The position numbers and the translations under genes are program-made. A DNA stretch of 64,000 nucleotides from Flavihumibacter sp. ZG627 (GTDB lineage Bacteria; Bacteroidota; Bacteroidia; Chitinophagales; Chitinophagaceae): positions 101,587 to 165,586 of the forward strand of contig NZ_JPHF01000008.1 in the NCBI RefSeq assembly GCF_000814325.1, given 5' to 3'. Of the stretch, positions 7,945 to 18,073 are shown piece by piece. Position 1 is the stretch's first letter. Every line of letters starts with the position of its first letter. Below the pieces are notes generated by a model. That model was not told the DNA's origin. It did not search any database and worked only from the letters and a program-made list of their open reading frames with translations.

Positions 7945-9411
7945 TTAATCCCGGTAATTCAATGCCGGCTTTCTGTCCCCTAACAATGGCGTATACTGGA
8001 AGTTTTCTCCTCGTGCCAGCTCAAACTCAATCATGGCTTTCTTAAGCATGGCAGGGTCATTAAATAGATCAATAGCAGTCAGGGTCATCGCCTTGGCTGC
8101 TACCATCATTCCCTTCGTGCCGATCTCCGTACCTCCACATGCTACCGCCTGCCAGCTATGAGCAGGGGTGCCAGGTACCCAGGTTGCCGCGGCCATACCC
8201 ACAGTTGGCACATTCCAGCTTACATCCCCCACATCTGTAGAACCAATAGATTCAGATAAAGGCCGGTCATATGGCTTTATAATTCCTGCTTCCGAAACCG
8301 GCGGCGCGGCAAAACCGAATCCTGCCTGAAGCTTACGCGCAAATTCCTGTTCTTCTGCTGAATAATGAACACCACCCACCATTACCATATTCTTATGCAT
8401 CACCTCGGCCAATGCTTTATTCAGCAGGATATCATGTGTACCCCCAACTATTTCATGATCGGTACGGGTTCCCGTTCCTAAGGCAGCTCCCTCCGCTGCT
8501 TTGGCGATCCGGTCAAAAATATCTTTAACTACTTCGCGGTTGGGATGCCGCGAATAGTAATAAACCTCCGCAAACTCTGGAACTACATTAGGCGCTTTGC
8601 CACCCTGGGTAATCACATAATGAATCCTTGCTGATGAAGGAATATGCTCACGCATCATGTTCACCATATTATTCATGGCCTCAACCCCATCAAGTGCCGA
8701 CCTGCCCTTATCTGGTGCCGATGATGCATGCGAGGCTGTTCCATAAAACCTGAACTTGGCCGATTTATTGGCCAGCGCGCCTTCCAGCCAAACAGCATTT
8801 TCATCACCCGGATGCCAGTGGATCACCGCATCAACCCCTTTAAACAATCCCTCCCTTACCATATACACTTTCCCGGACCCTCCCTCCTCAGCCGGTGTAC
8901 CATAAACTTTAATGGTGCCCTTCCATTTATATTGATCTATCAGCTGCTTCAACTCAATACCCGCTGCCACGGAAGCCGTTCCAAAAAGATTATGACCACA
9001 ACCATGTCCCGCACTCCTCCCCTGGGCAGGTAATTTTTCGGGTATTGCTTGCTGTGATAACCCCGGTAATGCATCAAACTCTGCCAGAATACCAATCACC
9101 GGCTGCCCGCTTCCATAAGTAGCAACAAAAGCCGTTGGAATACCAGCCACACCTGCTTCTACTGTAAATCCATTCTCCAATAATACCTTCTGCAATAATG
9201 CGGAACTCTTCACCTCTTTATACCCCAACTCAGCATGCTCCCAGATAGCCAAAGCAATATCCTTATACTGCAAATACCGCGAATCAATATCTTTCACCGC
9301 CTGCTGTTTTAAACCACTGAGGCCACTTGCTTCTTTTTTCTTTTGTGCCTGCACTGTACCTGATGCAAACACAATCAATAAGGAAAAGATTAATTTAATG
9401 CTATTGATCAT
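7945..9411 (-). CDS. Secreted M20 family amidohydrolase, AbgB-like
   Basis: Metal-dependent amidohydrolase of the M20D group, 488 residues, similar to p-aminobenzoyl-glutamate hydrolase subunit B. An N-terminal signal peptide ends near AQA (MINSIKLIFSLLIVFASG), so the enzyme is exported. Visible metal-site motifs are GHGCGHNLFG, PAEEGGSGK, and the His of DAVIHWHPG. The dimerisation lid has TASHASSAPDKGRSALD. The substrate is likely an N-acyl amino acid or short peptide conjugate, not resolvable from sequence. It is convergent with ricT, with a six-base gap, and divergent from the alpha/beta hydrolase gene. Confidence 0.88.
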   Translation of the reverse strand: MINSIKLIFSLLIVFASGTVQAQKKKEASGLSGLKQQAVKDIDSRYLQYKDIALAIWEHAELGYKEVKSSALLQKVLLENGFTVEAGVAGIPTAFVATYGSGQPVIGILAEFDALPGLSQQAIPEKLPAQGRSAGHGCGHNLFGTASVAAGIELKQLIDQYKWKGTIKVYGTPAEEGGSGKVYMVREGLFKGVDAVIHWHPGDENAVWLEGALANKSAKFRFYGTASHASSAPDKGRSALDGVEAMNNMVNMMREHIPSSARIHYVITQGGKAPNVVPEFAEVYYYSRHPNREVVKDIFDRIAKAAEGAALGTGTRTDHEIVGGTHDILLNKALAEVMHKNMVMVGGVHYSAEEQEFARKLQAGFGFAAPPVSEAGIIKPYDRPLSESIGSTDVGDVSWNVPTVGMAAATWVPGTPAHSWQAVACGGTEIGTKGMMVAAKAMTLTAIDLFNDPAMLKKAMIEFELARGENFQYTPLLGDRKPALNYRD

Positions 9412-9443
9412 TGCTTATAATTGATCTTACAATTTAGGTATTT

Positions 9444-10289
9444 ATGAAGAGAACAGTTCCCATATTGATACTGGTACTTGTATTATGGCTCGTGTTAGCG
9501 CAAAGCTGCTTTACTTTCAGAACCCCCGACAAAAAAATGATTGGCAATTTCAGGGAGAAAGGCATTGAATTGAAAACCCGATCTGTAAAGTCGGGAGACT
9601 ATACTGTCCATTATGTGCAATCGGGTGCAGATACTTTACCTACATTGGTTTTCATACATGGCACACCGGGCTCCTGGACAGCCTTTGAGCCCTATCATGC
9701 CGACAGCCTGCTGTTGTCAAAATTCAGGATGATAAGTATTGACAGGCCTGGATTCGGTTACAGTAATTTCGGAAAAGCCATAAACCAGCAACAGCAATCC
9801 GCACTGATGCTGCCTTTGATCAGATCCTTTAAAAATGGTAAACCACTCTGGCTGGTGGGGCATTCACTGGGAGGGGCAACTGTATTGCAACTTGAACTTG
9901 ATAGTCCGGGTATTTCTGACGGACTGGTAATCATCTCAGGAAGTATAGATCCTTCCCTGGAAAAGCCGGAGCGTTGGCGTTATGTGGTAGCGCGTACTCC
10001 ATTAAAGCTGCTCTTACCCGGAGCCTTCCGGCCATCCAATGAGGAACTGATCTACCTGAAGGAAGATTTGAAAATAATGAAACCAAGGCTCTCAGCACTA
10101 CGTCCGCCCGTGCTTTTTATACATGGCGACAAGGATAAATGGGTTCCTCCATCCAATGTAGATTTCGGAATGAAAATGCTCACCGGAGCAGCAAAGCTTG
10201 ATACAGCCTGGATCTCCGGCGGGCATTTTATTCCGTGGACCGCTTTTGAAAGCGTGAGAGATTATTTGTTATCAGTTGACAGGAAATAA
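9444..10289 (+). CDS. Alpha/beta hydrolase, membrane-anchored or lipoprotein
   Basis: Alpha/beta-fold hydrolase of 281 residues. The N-terminus is a strong hydrophobic helix ending at AQSCF, which fits a lipoprotein signal. The oxyanion region is HGTPGSW, the nucleophile is the Ser of GHSLGG, the acid is the Asp of HGDKDKW, and the base is the His of GGHFIPW, so the triad is complete. The substrate is unknown; an ester or lactone is likely for the fold. The gene is divergent from the M20 hydrolase and convergent with the AIM24-type gene, leaving six bases between stops. Confidence 0.85.
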   Translation: MKRTVPILILVLVLWLVLAQSCFTFRTPDKKMIGNFREKGIELKTRSVKSGDYTVHYVQSGADTLPTLVFIHGTPGSWTAFEPYHADSLLLSKFRMISIDRPGFGYSNFGKAINQQQQSALMLPLIRSFKNGKPLWLVGHSLGGATVLQLELDSPGISDGLVIISGSIDPSLEKPERWRYVVARTPLKLLLPGAFRPSNEELIYLKEDLKIMKPRLSALRPPVLFIHGDKDKWVPPSNVDFGMKMLTGAAKLDTAWISGGHFIPWTAFESVRDYLLSVDRK

Positions 10290-10295
10290 CAGAAT

Positions 10296-11093
10296 TTACC
10301 TCCAGCCATCACCATCAAGTACATTGCCTAGTCCGCCAAGTATTCCTCCCTCCTCTTTCCTGGTGGCAGTTCCATATTGCATGATGCGGCTTGCAAGCCT
10401 GCTGATAGGCAACGTTTGTATCCACACAGTGCCGGGACCTCTAAGTGTAGCGAAAAATAATCCTTCGCCACCAAAGATGGTATTCCGGATACCTCCCACA
10501 AACTGAATATCAAAATCAATTGTCTGCGTATAGGCAACAACACAACCTGTATCAAGCTTAAGGGTTTCTCCCGCCTTTAACTCACGCGCAAAAACATGAC
10601 CACCCGCATGCACAAACGCCATCCCGTCTCCTTCCAGTTTTTGCATGATGAAACCCTCACCTCCAAAGATGCCGGTACCGAGCCTTCTTTGAAGAGCTAT
10701 ACCCACACTTACGCCTTTGGCAGCGCATAGAAATGCATCCTTCTGGCAGATGATCCTGCCGCCTAACTGTAACAGATCAAGTGGAATGATCTTTCCAGGA
10801 TAAGGAGAAGCAAAACTTACTTTTTTCTTACCTACAGAAGCATTGGTGAATGCTGTCATGAAAAGACTTTCTCCCGTGAGTATACGCTTTCCTGCACTTA
10901 CCAGCTTGCCCAGAATGCCGCCTGTGTTTTGTTTGGATCCATCTCCGAAAATAGTGGCCATCTGTATGCCATCGTCCATCATCATAAAGCTCCCGCTCTC
11001 TGCAATGGCGGTTTCATTGGGATCCAGTTCAACTTCTACGAACTGCATCTCTTCACCATGGATGTGATAATCGATTTCGTGATTACTTCTCAT
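10296..11093 (-). CDS. AIM24/TIGR00266 family protein
   Basis: Protein of 265 residues in the AIM24 (TIGR00266) family of beta-rich proteins with no known enzymatic activity. Typical features are an N-terminal acidic and Gly-rich segment (AESGSFMMMDDGIQM), repeated GGEGFIMQKLEGDG and FGGEGLFFATLRGPG motifs, and LPISRLASRI near the C-terminus. No signal peptide or membrane segment is seen. It lies just downstream of the RND efflux operon on the opposite side of a non-coding gap from the pump; a TAATTTTG box four bases upstream gives it its own leaderless promoter. Function is unknown. Confidence 0.85.
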   Translation of the reverse strand: MRSNHEIDYHIHGEEMQFVEVELDPNETAIAESGSFMMMDDGIQMATIFGDGSKQNTGGILGKLVSAGKRILTGESLFMTAFTNASVGKKKVSFASPYPGKIIPLDLLQLGGRIICQKDAFLCAAKGVSVGIALQRRLGTGIFGGEGFIMQKLEGDGMAFVHAGGHVFARELKAGETLKLDTGCVVAYTQTIDFDIQFVGGIRNTIFGGEGLFFATLRGPGTVWIQTLPISRLASRIMQYGTATRKEEGGILGGLGNVLDGDGWR

Positions 11094-11097
11094 TGTT

Positions 11098-11105
11098 CAA
11101 AATTA
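11098..11105 (-). promoter_or_regulatory. -7 promoter box TAATTTTG of the AIM24-type gene
   Basis: On the minus strand TAATTTTG, an exact TAnnTTTG match, ends four bases before the ATG at 11093. This is the leaderless geometry also seen at radA and holB. It separates this gene from the pump operon upstream. Confidence 0.55.
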
Positions 11106-11124
11106 TTAAAAAGAAACGCTTTTA

Positions 11125-14100
11125 TTAAAACCAGCTTCCAATAAATCGTTCATATGCACTGCTACCCTGCTCACCGGGTACCCTTCTGCGTCGTCTGCTA
11201 ACATTCGCCAAATGACGGAACATGGTAACAAACACCAATGGAATAAATAGTAATGTCATTGGCGGGATGCCCAACATGCTGATCCACTTTCCACCATACT
11301 GGCGACGCATCGGGCGGCGCAATCTTTCGGAGATAAGATACATCGCCGGCACTATCACAAGGGTCATGAAGAAAGCAAAAGCAAGACCAAAAATAATCGT
11401 CCAGCTCAGTGGCTTCCAGAACACGGCATTATCACCTCCAAAGAAAATATGCGGATTCAGTTCTGCAAACAGTGTGATGAAATTGATATTGAAACCAACA
11501 GCTAATGGAATCAATGCGAGGATCGCCGCAAGGGCAGTTAGTAGTACCGGTATGATACGGGTTTTCCCTGCCTGTATCACCGCATCCCTGGTTTTCATTC
11601 CCCTTGACCGAAGCTCATCTGCAAACTCAATGACGAGGATCCCGTTCTTAACTACAATACCTGCCAGTCCCACAATTCCTATTCCCGTCATCACCACACT
11701 AACTTCCATCCTGGTTATACCAAAACCCAGCAACACCCCGATCACACTAAAAACTATCTCTGTAAGAATGATCACAGGTTTACTCACCGAATTGAATTGT
11801 AATACAAGAATGAACAGGATAAGCATAAGCGCAATCACCAATGCCTTCCCCAGGAAGGCCCCGGTTTCTGCCTGCTGCTCTCCTTCACCGGTCTGTTTGA
11901 TACTTACATTCTCAGCAGTCACCTTATAATTATCGATATGACCTTTTATCCGCTCATTCACTTCTGTTGGCGTATAACCCGACAATACATTTGAACGTAG
12001 TGTTATCACACGCTTCTGGTTCTTTCTTTTAACACTACCCAGCGTACTTGTGTAATCCACGGTCACAAGTGAACTGATCGGAATTTTCTTGATCGCTCCA
12101 CCGCTTGCAAAATCTCGGAATACAATATTCATATTGAGCAGGTCGGTAAGATTATTCCGCTGCAACACATTGTTACGCAACTGAACTTTATACTCATCCT
12201 CTCCATCTTTTATTTTCGATATTTCCCGCCCAAACAATGCGGTACGAATCTGCATTCCCACCTGAGCAGATGATACACCTTCAATCAATGCGCGTTCGCG
12301 GTTGATGGTAAGTGATATCTCCGGATTAGTGAGATCAACATCCATCTTCAACTCTTCCACACCCGCCACCTGGATCGAGTCGAGGTAGTTCTTTAATCCA
12401 ACCGAAGTCTTAATAAGGTCATCAAAGTTTTCACTGGCGATCTCTATATTGACGGGCGGATCAGTTGGCGGACCACCCTGCTCCTGTGCAACACTTAGCT
12501 CTGCACCGGGTATGCCTTTCACCACCTGCCTTATCGAATCAAGGAATGGTTTGGTTGATACACCATGACGCTTTTCGAATTCAACAAATGACACCTGTAT
12601 ACGACCCAGCTCTGCACGCGTACTCCTGTCGCCACTCATCGGATCACTTGCCCCTACAGCAACGTTGGAGATCACCGACTCAACAATAGGATTCTCTTTT
12701 CCATTCTCCATTCCAAGTACTTTATATACACGTTGCTCAAGCGTTTGGGTAACTGAATCTGTATACTCCACTGAAGTACCAACAGGAAGTTTCAGGTATA
12801 CATACACGAAATTGGGATCGCCACTCGGGAAGAATACCACCGGCACATCCCTGATCACGAAAAAGAAAACAGAAAATACCAGCAAGGCAAATGTTGCAAT
12901 CAGTAGTTTAACTGGTCTCCAGCCCGTGAGCGACCAGCGAAGCAGCGTTTCATAACGGCTCATTATCAATGGCAATGCCTTGTTCTGGAAACCGTTAATA
13001 ACATCTTCCAGTACAAACCTGTTGAAAACACCAAGAATCAAAAAGAACAACAGGAGGTTACCCCAGAATAAATACATATTGGTAGCACCGGGTACATCCT
13101 TGCCAATTGTAAATCCTAAGGTGAGAAGTACAAGGCTAAGAACAAGTGTCATCCAGAATCCCTTCTTACGGAAGAACGCAGATTTTGGTTCCTTCTTGTC
13201 ATCATGCACCATGAAATCCACTGCAAATACAGGGTTCATAATAAACGCTACAACAAGTGATGCAGTCAATGTAAAGATCAGCATCGTGGGAAGGTAGATC
13301 ATGAATTTACCAATGATACCCGGCCAGAATAGCAGTGGTATAAAGGGTGCCAGCGTAGTGAGCGTTCCTGCAAGTACCGGAACAAATACCTCACCTGCTG
13401 CCATCATTGCTGATTTTTCAGCACTTAGTTTTCCATGCCCCTCCACAAATATGCGGTGCGTATTTTCGATGACCACAATAGCATCATCCACAATAATACC
13501 AAGGCCAAAAAGTAAGGCGAAGAGAACTATGAAGTTGAGTGTAACATGCCCTCCCACAATAAGGTCGGCTGCCGGTAAGAAAAGAAAGGCAACAAACATA
13601 CTCAGTGGTACACTCAGTGCTACGAAGAACGCATTGAGAACACCCATGAAAAACATCAGGATTATCAGTACCAGCACGAATCCGATAACTATAGAATTCA
13701 CCAGGTCATTGAATGACACACGGGTAGCCTTGCTCTGATCACCCGTAATAACCATGTTCAGATCCTTCGGAAATTGTGTTCGCTTCAGGTCTTCAACAAT
13801 GGCCTTCACATCATCTGATGTTTCTATCAGGTTCTCCCCTGCACGTTTGATGATATTAAGTGTAATTACATTCTTACCATTCAACCTGGCATAGCTCTCT
13901 TTCTCTTTTACCGTGTCAACTATATATGCGATATCCTTTAGGTAAATAGGTGCACCACCTGTATTTCGGACGATAACCTGCTGTATATCAAAAGCGGTTT
14001 TAAACTGGCCCTTGAGTTGCAGGTTACGCTTCATATTGCCCACTTCCAGCAATCCTCCTGATATATCAAGATTCTCTCTTCCTACTGCATTGGCTATATC

Positions 14101-14739
14101 GTCGAATGTAATGTTGGATGCCTGCATGCGGGCATTATCAACATTTATCTGGAACTCCCTTTCCGGTGCACCTACAAGGTCAACCCTGTTTATCTGAGGC
14201 AGTTCCTCGAGCCTGTCCTGCAATTCATCTGCATACTCTTTCAAACGCACCAGGTCATAATCACCACTGAGGTTCACATACATGATAGGCTGCTCGGAGA
14301 AACTTACTTCCAGTACAGTAGGCTCTTCTGTAAGATCAGTAGGCAGGTCCTTTTTTGCCTTATCAACCGCATCCCTCACTTTCTGAAGGGCAATATCAGT
14401 TTTTACATCCGTATCAAACTCCACCATGATGGCACTGAAGTCCTGCTGCGAAGTGGATGTTGTCTTTTTAATTTTGGCGCCGGTTATTCCCTTGATCTGT
14501 TTTTCAATTGGGCGACTTACCAGGTTCTCTATGTCTTTGGGTGAATTACCTACATAAATGGTTTGAACATAAATGGTAGGGATCACAATATCTGGGAACT
14601 GTTCTTTTGGAAGAGTAACAAACTGAAACACACCCGCAAGACTCACAAATACCATCATCAGGTAGATGGAGGTCTTGTTGCGGATACTCCAGGTTGTTGG
14701 TCCAAATTGCTTGAACGTATGTTTTATATTATCGAACAT
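11125..14739 (-). CDS. RND family efflux pump, inner-membrane transporter
   Basis: Proton-driven inner-membrane pump of the HAE/AcrB type, 1204 residues, longer than the usual 1020-1060. The N-terminus shows the first membrane helix and the TLPKEQFPDI and TIYV segments. The proton-relay Asp pair is in GIIVDDAIVVIEN in TM4. A second half repeats the fold with GVLLGFGITRMEVSVVMTGIGI and GLAGIVVKNGILVIEF. The extra length lies partly in the region between the two halves, where further hydrophobic segments appear (residues about 530-590), and partly at the C-terminus. It is the last gene of the tetR-tolC-adaptor-pump operon. The exported compounds cannot be predicted. Confidence 0.93.
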   Translation of the reverse strand: MFDNIKHTFKQFGPTTWSIRNKTSIYLMMVFVSLAGVFQFVTLPKEQFPDIVIPTIYVQTIYVGNSPKDIENLVSRPIEKQIKGITGAKIKKTTSTSQQDFSAIMVEFDTDVKTDIALQKVRDAVDKAKKDLPTDLTEEPTVLEVSFSEQPIMYVNLSGDYDLVRLKEYADELQDRLEELPQINRVDLVGAPEREFQINVDNARMQASNITFDDIANAVGRENLDISGGLLEVGNMKRNLQLKGQFKTAFDIQQVIVRNTGGAPIYLKDIAYIVDTVKEKESYARLNGKNVITLNIIKRAGENLIETSDDVKAIVEDLKRTQFPKDLNMVITGDQSKATRVSFNDLVNSIVIGFVLVLIILMFFMGVLNAFFVALSVPLSMFVAFLFLPAADLIVGGHVTLNFIVLFALLFGLGIIVDDAIVVIENTHRIFVEGHGKLSAEKSAMMAAGEVFVPVLAGTLTTLAPFIPLLFWPGIIGKFMIYLPTMLIFTLTASLVVAFIMNPVFAVDFMVHDDKKEPKSAFFRKKGFWMTLVLSLVLLTLGFTIGKDVPGATNMYLFWGNLLLFFLILGVFNRFVLEDVINGFQNKALPLIMSRYETLLRWSLTGWRPVKLLIATFALLVFSVFFFVIRDVPVVFFPSGDPNFVYVYLKLPVGTSVEYTDSVTQTLEQRVYKVLGMENGKENPIVESVISNVAVGASDPMSGDRSTRAELGRIQVSFVEFEKRHGVSTKPFLDSIRQVVKGIPGAELSVAQEQGGPPTDPPVNIEIASENFDDLIKTSVGLKNYLDSIQVAGVEELKMDVDLTNPEISLTINRERALIEGVSSAQVGMQIRTALFGREISKIKDGEDEYKVQLRNNVLQRNNLTDLLNMNIVFRDFASGGAIKKIPISSLVTVDYTSTLGSVKRKNQKRVITLRSNVLSGYTPTEVNERIKGHIDNYKVTAENVSIKQTGEGEQQAETGAFLGKALVIALMLILFILVLQFNSVSKPVIILTEIVFSVIGVLLGFGITRMEVSVVMTGIGIVGLAGIVVKNGILVIEFADELRSRGMKTRDAVIQAGKTRIIPVLLTALAAILALIPLAVGFNINFITLFAELNPHIFFGGDNAVFWKPLSWTIIFGLAFAFFMTLVIVPAMYLISERLRRPMRRQYGGKWISMLGIPPMTLLFIPLVFVTMFRHLANVSRRRRRVPGEQGSSAYERFIGSWF

Positions 14740-14812
14740 GGAAGGATAGTTGCTGGTTTATTGATTATTGCTTGCTACTGATCTGATGCCATATACTGTT
14801 CATCTATCAGCA

Positions 14813-15976
14813 TTAAATCCTGCCGGCCTCTGTACTGATGAGTTGGCCGTCATACAAACTCTGGAAACCTTCCGTGATCAGCACATCGTTCGCCTTGAGG
14901 CCGGTATGTATTTCTAACTGATCACCATAAAGCTCACCAATTGTAACCACCCGCTTTCTTGCGCGCAGTTGTCCGTTCTCATTTACTGCCACCAATACAA
15001 ATTTTCCCTTTTCATCATTCTGTAAAACATTCACGGGAATGGTCAGGGCATCTTTCACAGTATAATCTTCAATCCGCACCTTAGCGATCTGGTTTGGTCT
15101 TAAACTCTTATCTGCAGGCATTTTGGCTTCTATATAAAAGGAGCGGCTGTTGGGATCAATGAGCTTTCCGGCAACACTTACCTTACTGGTAATTGTTTTT
15201 CCTATATCCGGCAAAGTCACAATCACCGGACTTCCCACTTTAACCCGGTCGAGATAATTTTCCGGAACCTGTGCAAGAACTTTGAGGTTGTTTGAATTAA
15301 CAATCCGAATGCCATTCATGGGAGAACCGGTAAAAGTTTCACCCACCTTAATATTTACTTCATCGGCAATGCCACTAACATTTGCATAAACATTTGACAT
15401 TGATAATTGCTCATTCAGTATGGCGATCTGCCGCTCGGCCTGGTCAACATTGTTCCTTGCTGTTATTACCTGCACTTCTGTTCCAATGTTCTGGTCCCAA
15501 AGATTCTTCTGCCGCTGGTATAAATTCTTCGCGAAGCCCAGTTGTGTTTTTGCTGTTTCGATCTGCTGCCTTATAACAGCATCATCCAGTTTCAACAGAA
15601 GTTTACCTTTTGAAACAACATCGCCTGTCTTAACATAGATCGCCTTTACCTGTCCACCCATTCCTCTGGGGGTTACAAAAGAAACATTCTCCGCATCGAT
15701 CTTTCCCTGCAGGTCAATATAATGGGTGAACGGCGCGGTTGATAATGTAGTGAGAGAAACAAGTTTCGGCTTCTCCTTCACGGCGGAAGCCGGGTCGAGC
15801 GCCAGTATTTCCTTTTCCAGAACAATGATCTTCTCATCGATCTTTTTCTGCTCTCCCTTTAATTTGGTCAGTTCAGTTTTTTTCGATTCCAGTTGTTTAT
15901 TGGCATTACCCGTTCCGCAGGCCATAGCCAAAAGCACTATCGCTGCAGTCAGTAATTGTTTTATTCTCGTTTGCAT
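14813..15976 (-). CDS. RND efflux periplasmic adaptor subunit
   Basis: Membrane-fusion (HlyD/AcrA) lipoprotein of 387 residues that bridges the inner-membrane pump and the outer-membrane channel. The signal ends at the lipobox LLAMAC near residue 20. A coiled-coil run rich in K and E follows (residues 25-60), then the lipoyl-type halves (IYVKTGDVVSKGKLLLKLDD and ANVSGIADEVNIKVGETF), then the beta-barrel domain. The order in the operon is the usual one: channel, adaptor, pump. It ends 73 bases before the pump gene. Confidence 0.93.
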   Translation of the reverse strand: MQTRIKQLLTAAIVLLAMACGTGNANKQLESKKTELTKLKGEQKKIDEKIIVLEKEILALDPASAVKEKPKLVSLTTLSTAPFTHYIDLQGKIDAENVSFVTPRGMGGQVKAIYVKTGDVVSKGKLLLKLDDAVIRQQIETAKTQLGFAKNLYQRQKNLWDQNIGTEVQVITARNNVDQAERQIAILNEQLSMSNVYANVSGIADEVNIKVGETFTGSPMNGIRIVNSNNLKVLAQVPENYLDRVKVGSPVIVTLPDIGKTITSKVSVAGKLIDPNSRSFYIEAKMPADKSLRPNQIAKVRIEDYTVKDALTIPVNVLQNDEKGKFVLVAVNENGQLRARKRVVTIGELYGDQLEIHTGLKANDVLITEGFQSLYDGQLISTEAGRI

Positions 15977-16002
15977 TTTTGCTATTTATAGATCAGGTTT
16001 AA

Positions 16003-17427
16003 TTAATAGATTTTTCCTACAGCCTTCAGGTAATCAACTTTTGCAATGGCTGCATCATAGAGCGCGGCGAAATAATTGGTCTGGGCCAGCCTCAGTTCTG
16101 TTTGAGCATTATTGATCTCGGTATTAGAACCAAGTCCCTGTTCATACTTCTTTTTGGTTTGGTCGAAAACCTGTTCTGCCAGTTGCATATTATCTTTCTG
16201 TGCATCCACTGCCAGCACGGCATCACGGAAACGGTTACGCGAAGAGGCCACATCATAATCGATATTCAGTTTCAGGAGTTCCATATCATACTCCGATTTT
16301 TTTACCGCTGATTTAGCCTGGGCGATCTGTGCACTTTTGCGGAACCCATCAAATATGGGAACGTTGATCTGAAGGCCTACAAGGCTGTTGGCAAACCACA
16401 TTCCTCCCGACTTAAAGAAATTGAATTCATTTCGCAAGGCCTGGGTATTAAGCTGGCTGTATAAAGCCACCGTGGGGATATAACTCAGTTTGTATCTCCT
16501 CACATTGAACTCATTCAATTCTTTTCCGATCTCCAGCAACTGGTACTCCCGACGATCTTTATAGTCATACGCCGTATCAAGTATCTGGTTCTTGACGAGT
16601 TCTTCCGTGAGTTCTTCTGCAAGAATAATACTATCGCGAAGCGGCATACCGATCAGCATTTTGAGTCCGAGGTATCCATTTGCCAATTGTGTATTGAGCT
16701 TGAGGCTATCCGTTTTCAGGTTAGTAAGCGAAACACTCACCTTATCAACATCCAGCTTCTCCGCGAAACCATTTTTGTAAATCTCCCTTGTATCATGCAA
16801 CAGCTTTTCAAAACGCTGGATATTGGCATGATACAATTCGATCTGCTGATGTCCGATCAGTAACTGGTAATAAATTTTGTGGACATTGATGGCGATTGTT
16901 TCTTCTGTGATCTCGCTGGTTTTTCGTGCCAGCGACATGGCGGCATCACGTGCCTGAAGACCTACAAACACCTGTCCGTCAAACAATACCTGGTTCAATG
17001 CCAGGCCAAGGCTCGCATTCCATTTTGTTCCGAACTGGGCCTGTACAAATCCAAAATCCCCGGGTGATACAATGGCATTACCATCGCCATCTTTTACGCC
17101 TTCCTCTTCCAGTACGCCATAAGTTGCTGCGGCGATGAAGTTGGGGAAGCTCTGTACTGGAACACGAGGGAAATAATTCAGCGCGGCCGATCCTGTTATC
17201 TGTGGGAGGGCGTTGGAGGTAACCTCACGGTTCACCTGCTCCTGTATCCGGATATCTTCCAACGCCTTCTTTACCTGGTTGCTGTTCTGCTTTGCATAAC
17301 TGACAGCATCCTTAATAGTGAATGAATGAACTTTTTTCTCGTCCTGGCTGTACACGGTGATCATGGAAAAGATCAGCCCGGTAATAAGCGGAAATCTCAA
17401 CCATACTCTTTTCATTTGCTTTGTCAT
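16003..17427 (-). CDS. TolC-family outer-membrane efflux protein
   Basis: Outer-membrane channel of 474 residues with a cleaved signal (FPLITGLIFSMITVYSQ). It has the duplicated OEP fold with long helices, and sites such as KKALEDIRIQEQVNRE and QTKKKYEQGLGSNTEINNAQ are typical of TolC relatives. Its start overlaps the tetR stop by four bases (ATGA), which indicates translational coupling. It would form the exit duct for the pump encoded downstream. Confidence 0.92.
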   Translation of the reverse strand: MTKQMKRVWLRFPLITGLIFSMITVYSQDEKKVHSFTIKDAVSYAKQNSNQVKKALEDIRIQEQVNREVTSNALPQITGSAALNYFPRVPVQSFPNFIAAATYGVLEEEGVKDGDGNAIVSPGDFGFVQAQFGTKWNASLGLALNQVLFDGQVFVGLQARDAAMSLARKTSEITEETIAINVHKIYYQLLIGHQQIELYHANIQRFEKLLHDTREIYKNGFAEKLDVDKVSVSLTNLKTDSLKLNTQLANGYLGLKMLIGMPLRDSIILAEELTEELVKNQILDTAYDYKDRREYQLLEIGKELNEFNVRRYKLSYIPTVALYSQLNTQALRNEFNFFKSGGMWFANSLVGLQINVPIFDGFRKSAQIAQAKSAVKKSEYDMELLKLNIDYDVASSRNRFRDAVLAVDAQKDNMQLAEQVFDQTKKKYEQGLGSNTEINNAQTELRLAQTNYFAALYDAAIAKVDYLKAVGKIY

Positions 17428-18056
17428 TTTTGAGCTTGTTTACGTCTTTTTTGTTGATACTTCAGAGCCAGTTTATAACCTTTCAACGTAACGATGCCAA
17501 AGAGATAATGTTCCAGCACCTGTTGTTCCACATCTGCAAGATTCGCTTTCTGCCTGCTTAAGAAAGAGGGGTCAAATGGGAGCAACATACTTTCTACCCG
17601 ATACCTTGCGATGATATCAACATTGATCTCGGGGCGATAGAGTTCTTCGCGGATGCCCCACTCGAGATTTTTGCGGATAGTATTGTAGAGATATTCGTGC
17701 TTATGTTGTTCCAGAATGCCAAAGGCGGCGGGATGATATTTTCGAAGGTCAAAAAGCACTGCCGGGTTCATCGTCCTGAACATATGCTCCACCATATCCA
17801 TGGCACGGAACATTTCATCTATTGCGTCGGATGCATTCTCCTTATCCACCTTGCACAATTCTTCCGACTCACAGGTCTTGTAACGAATCACCGCCAATAC
17901 CAACTCATCCTTATCGGCATAATACTGGTAGATGGTCTTCTTGCTCATCCCCAACGCCCCGGCAATATCATCCATGCTAACGCTCCTTATGCCATAGCGC
18001 ATGAACATATCCCTGGACATTTCCAGTATCCGCTCCCTGTTATCGATTTCTGTCAT
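17424..18056 (-). CDS. TetR/AcrR family regulator of the efflux operon
   Basis: Regulator of 210 residues. The N-terminal helix-turn-helix is clear: MDDIAGALGMSKKTIYQYYADKDEL at about residues 25-49. The remainder is an all-helical ligand-binding domain without recognisable subfamily motifs. As the first gene of the operon it probably represses its own promoter and the pump genes until a toxic ligand binds. A perfect inverted repeat 18-43 bases upstream of the start is the likely operator. Confidence 0.92.
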   Translation of the reverse strand: MTEIDNRERILEMSRDMFMRYGIRSVSMDDIAGALGMSKKTIYQYYADKDELVLAVIRYKTCESEELCKVDKENASDAIDEMFRAMDMVEHMFRTMNPAVLFDLRKYHPAAFGILEQHKHEYLYNTIRKNLEWGIREELYRPEINVDIIARYRVESMLLPFDPSFLSRQKANLADVEQQVLEHYLFGIVTLKGYKLALKYQQKRRKQAQK

Positions 18057-18073
18057 TGGGCCGTAAAACTATA

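Noticed and set aside
7583..7948. Open frames overlapping the low-complexity tail of ricT on both strands
   Set aside because: They are shadows of the repetitive CAAGGTGG-rich DNA, and the ricT frame continues intact to its stop.
11222..13738. Long open frames antisense to the RND pump gene (for example 11222-11929 and 13301-13738)
   Set aside because: These are mirror frames of a long conserved gene. Their translations are Ser/Thr/Ile-rich with no known domain.
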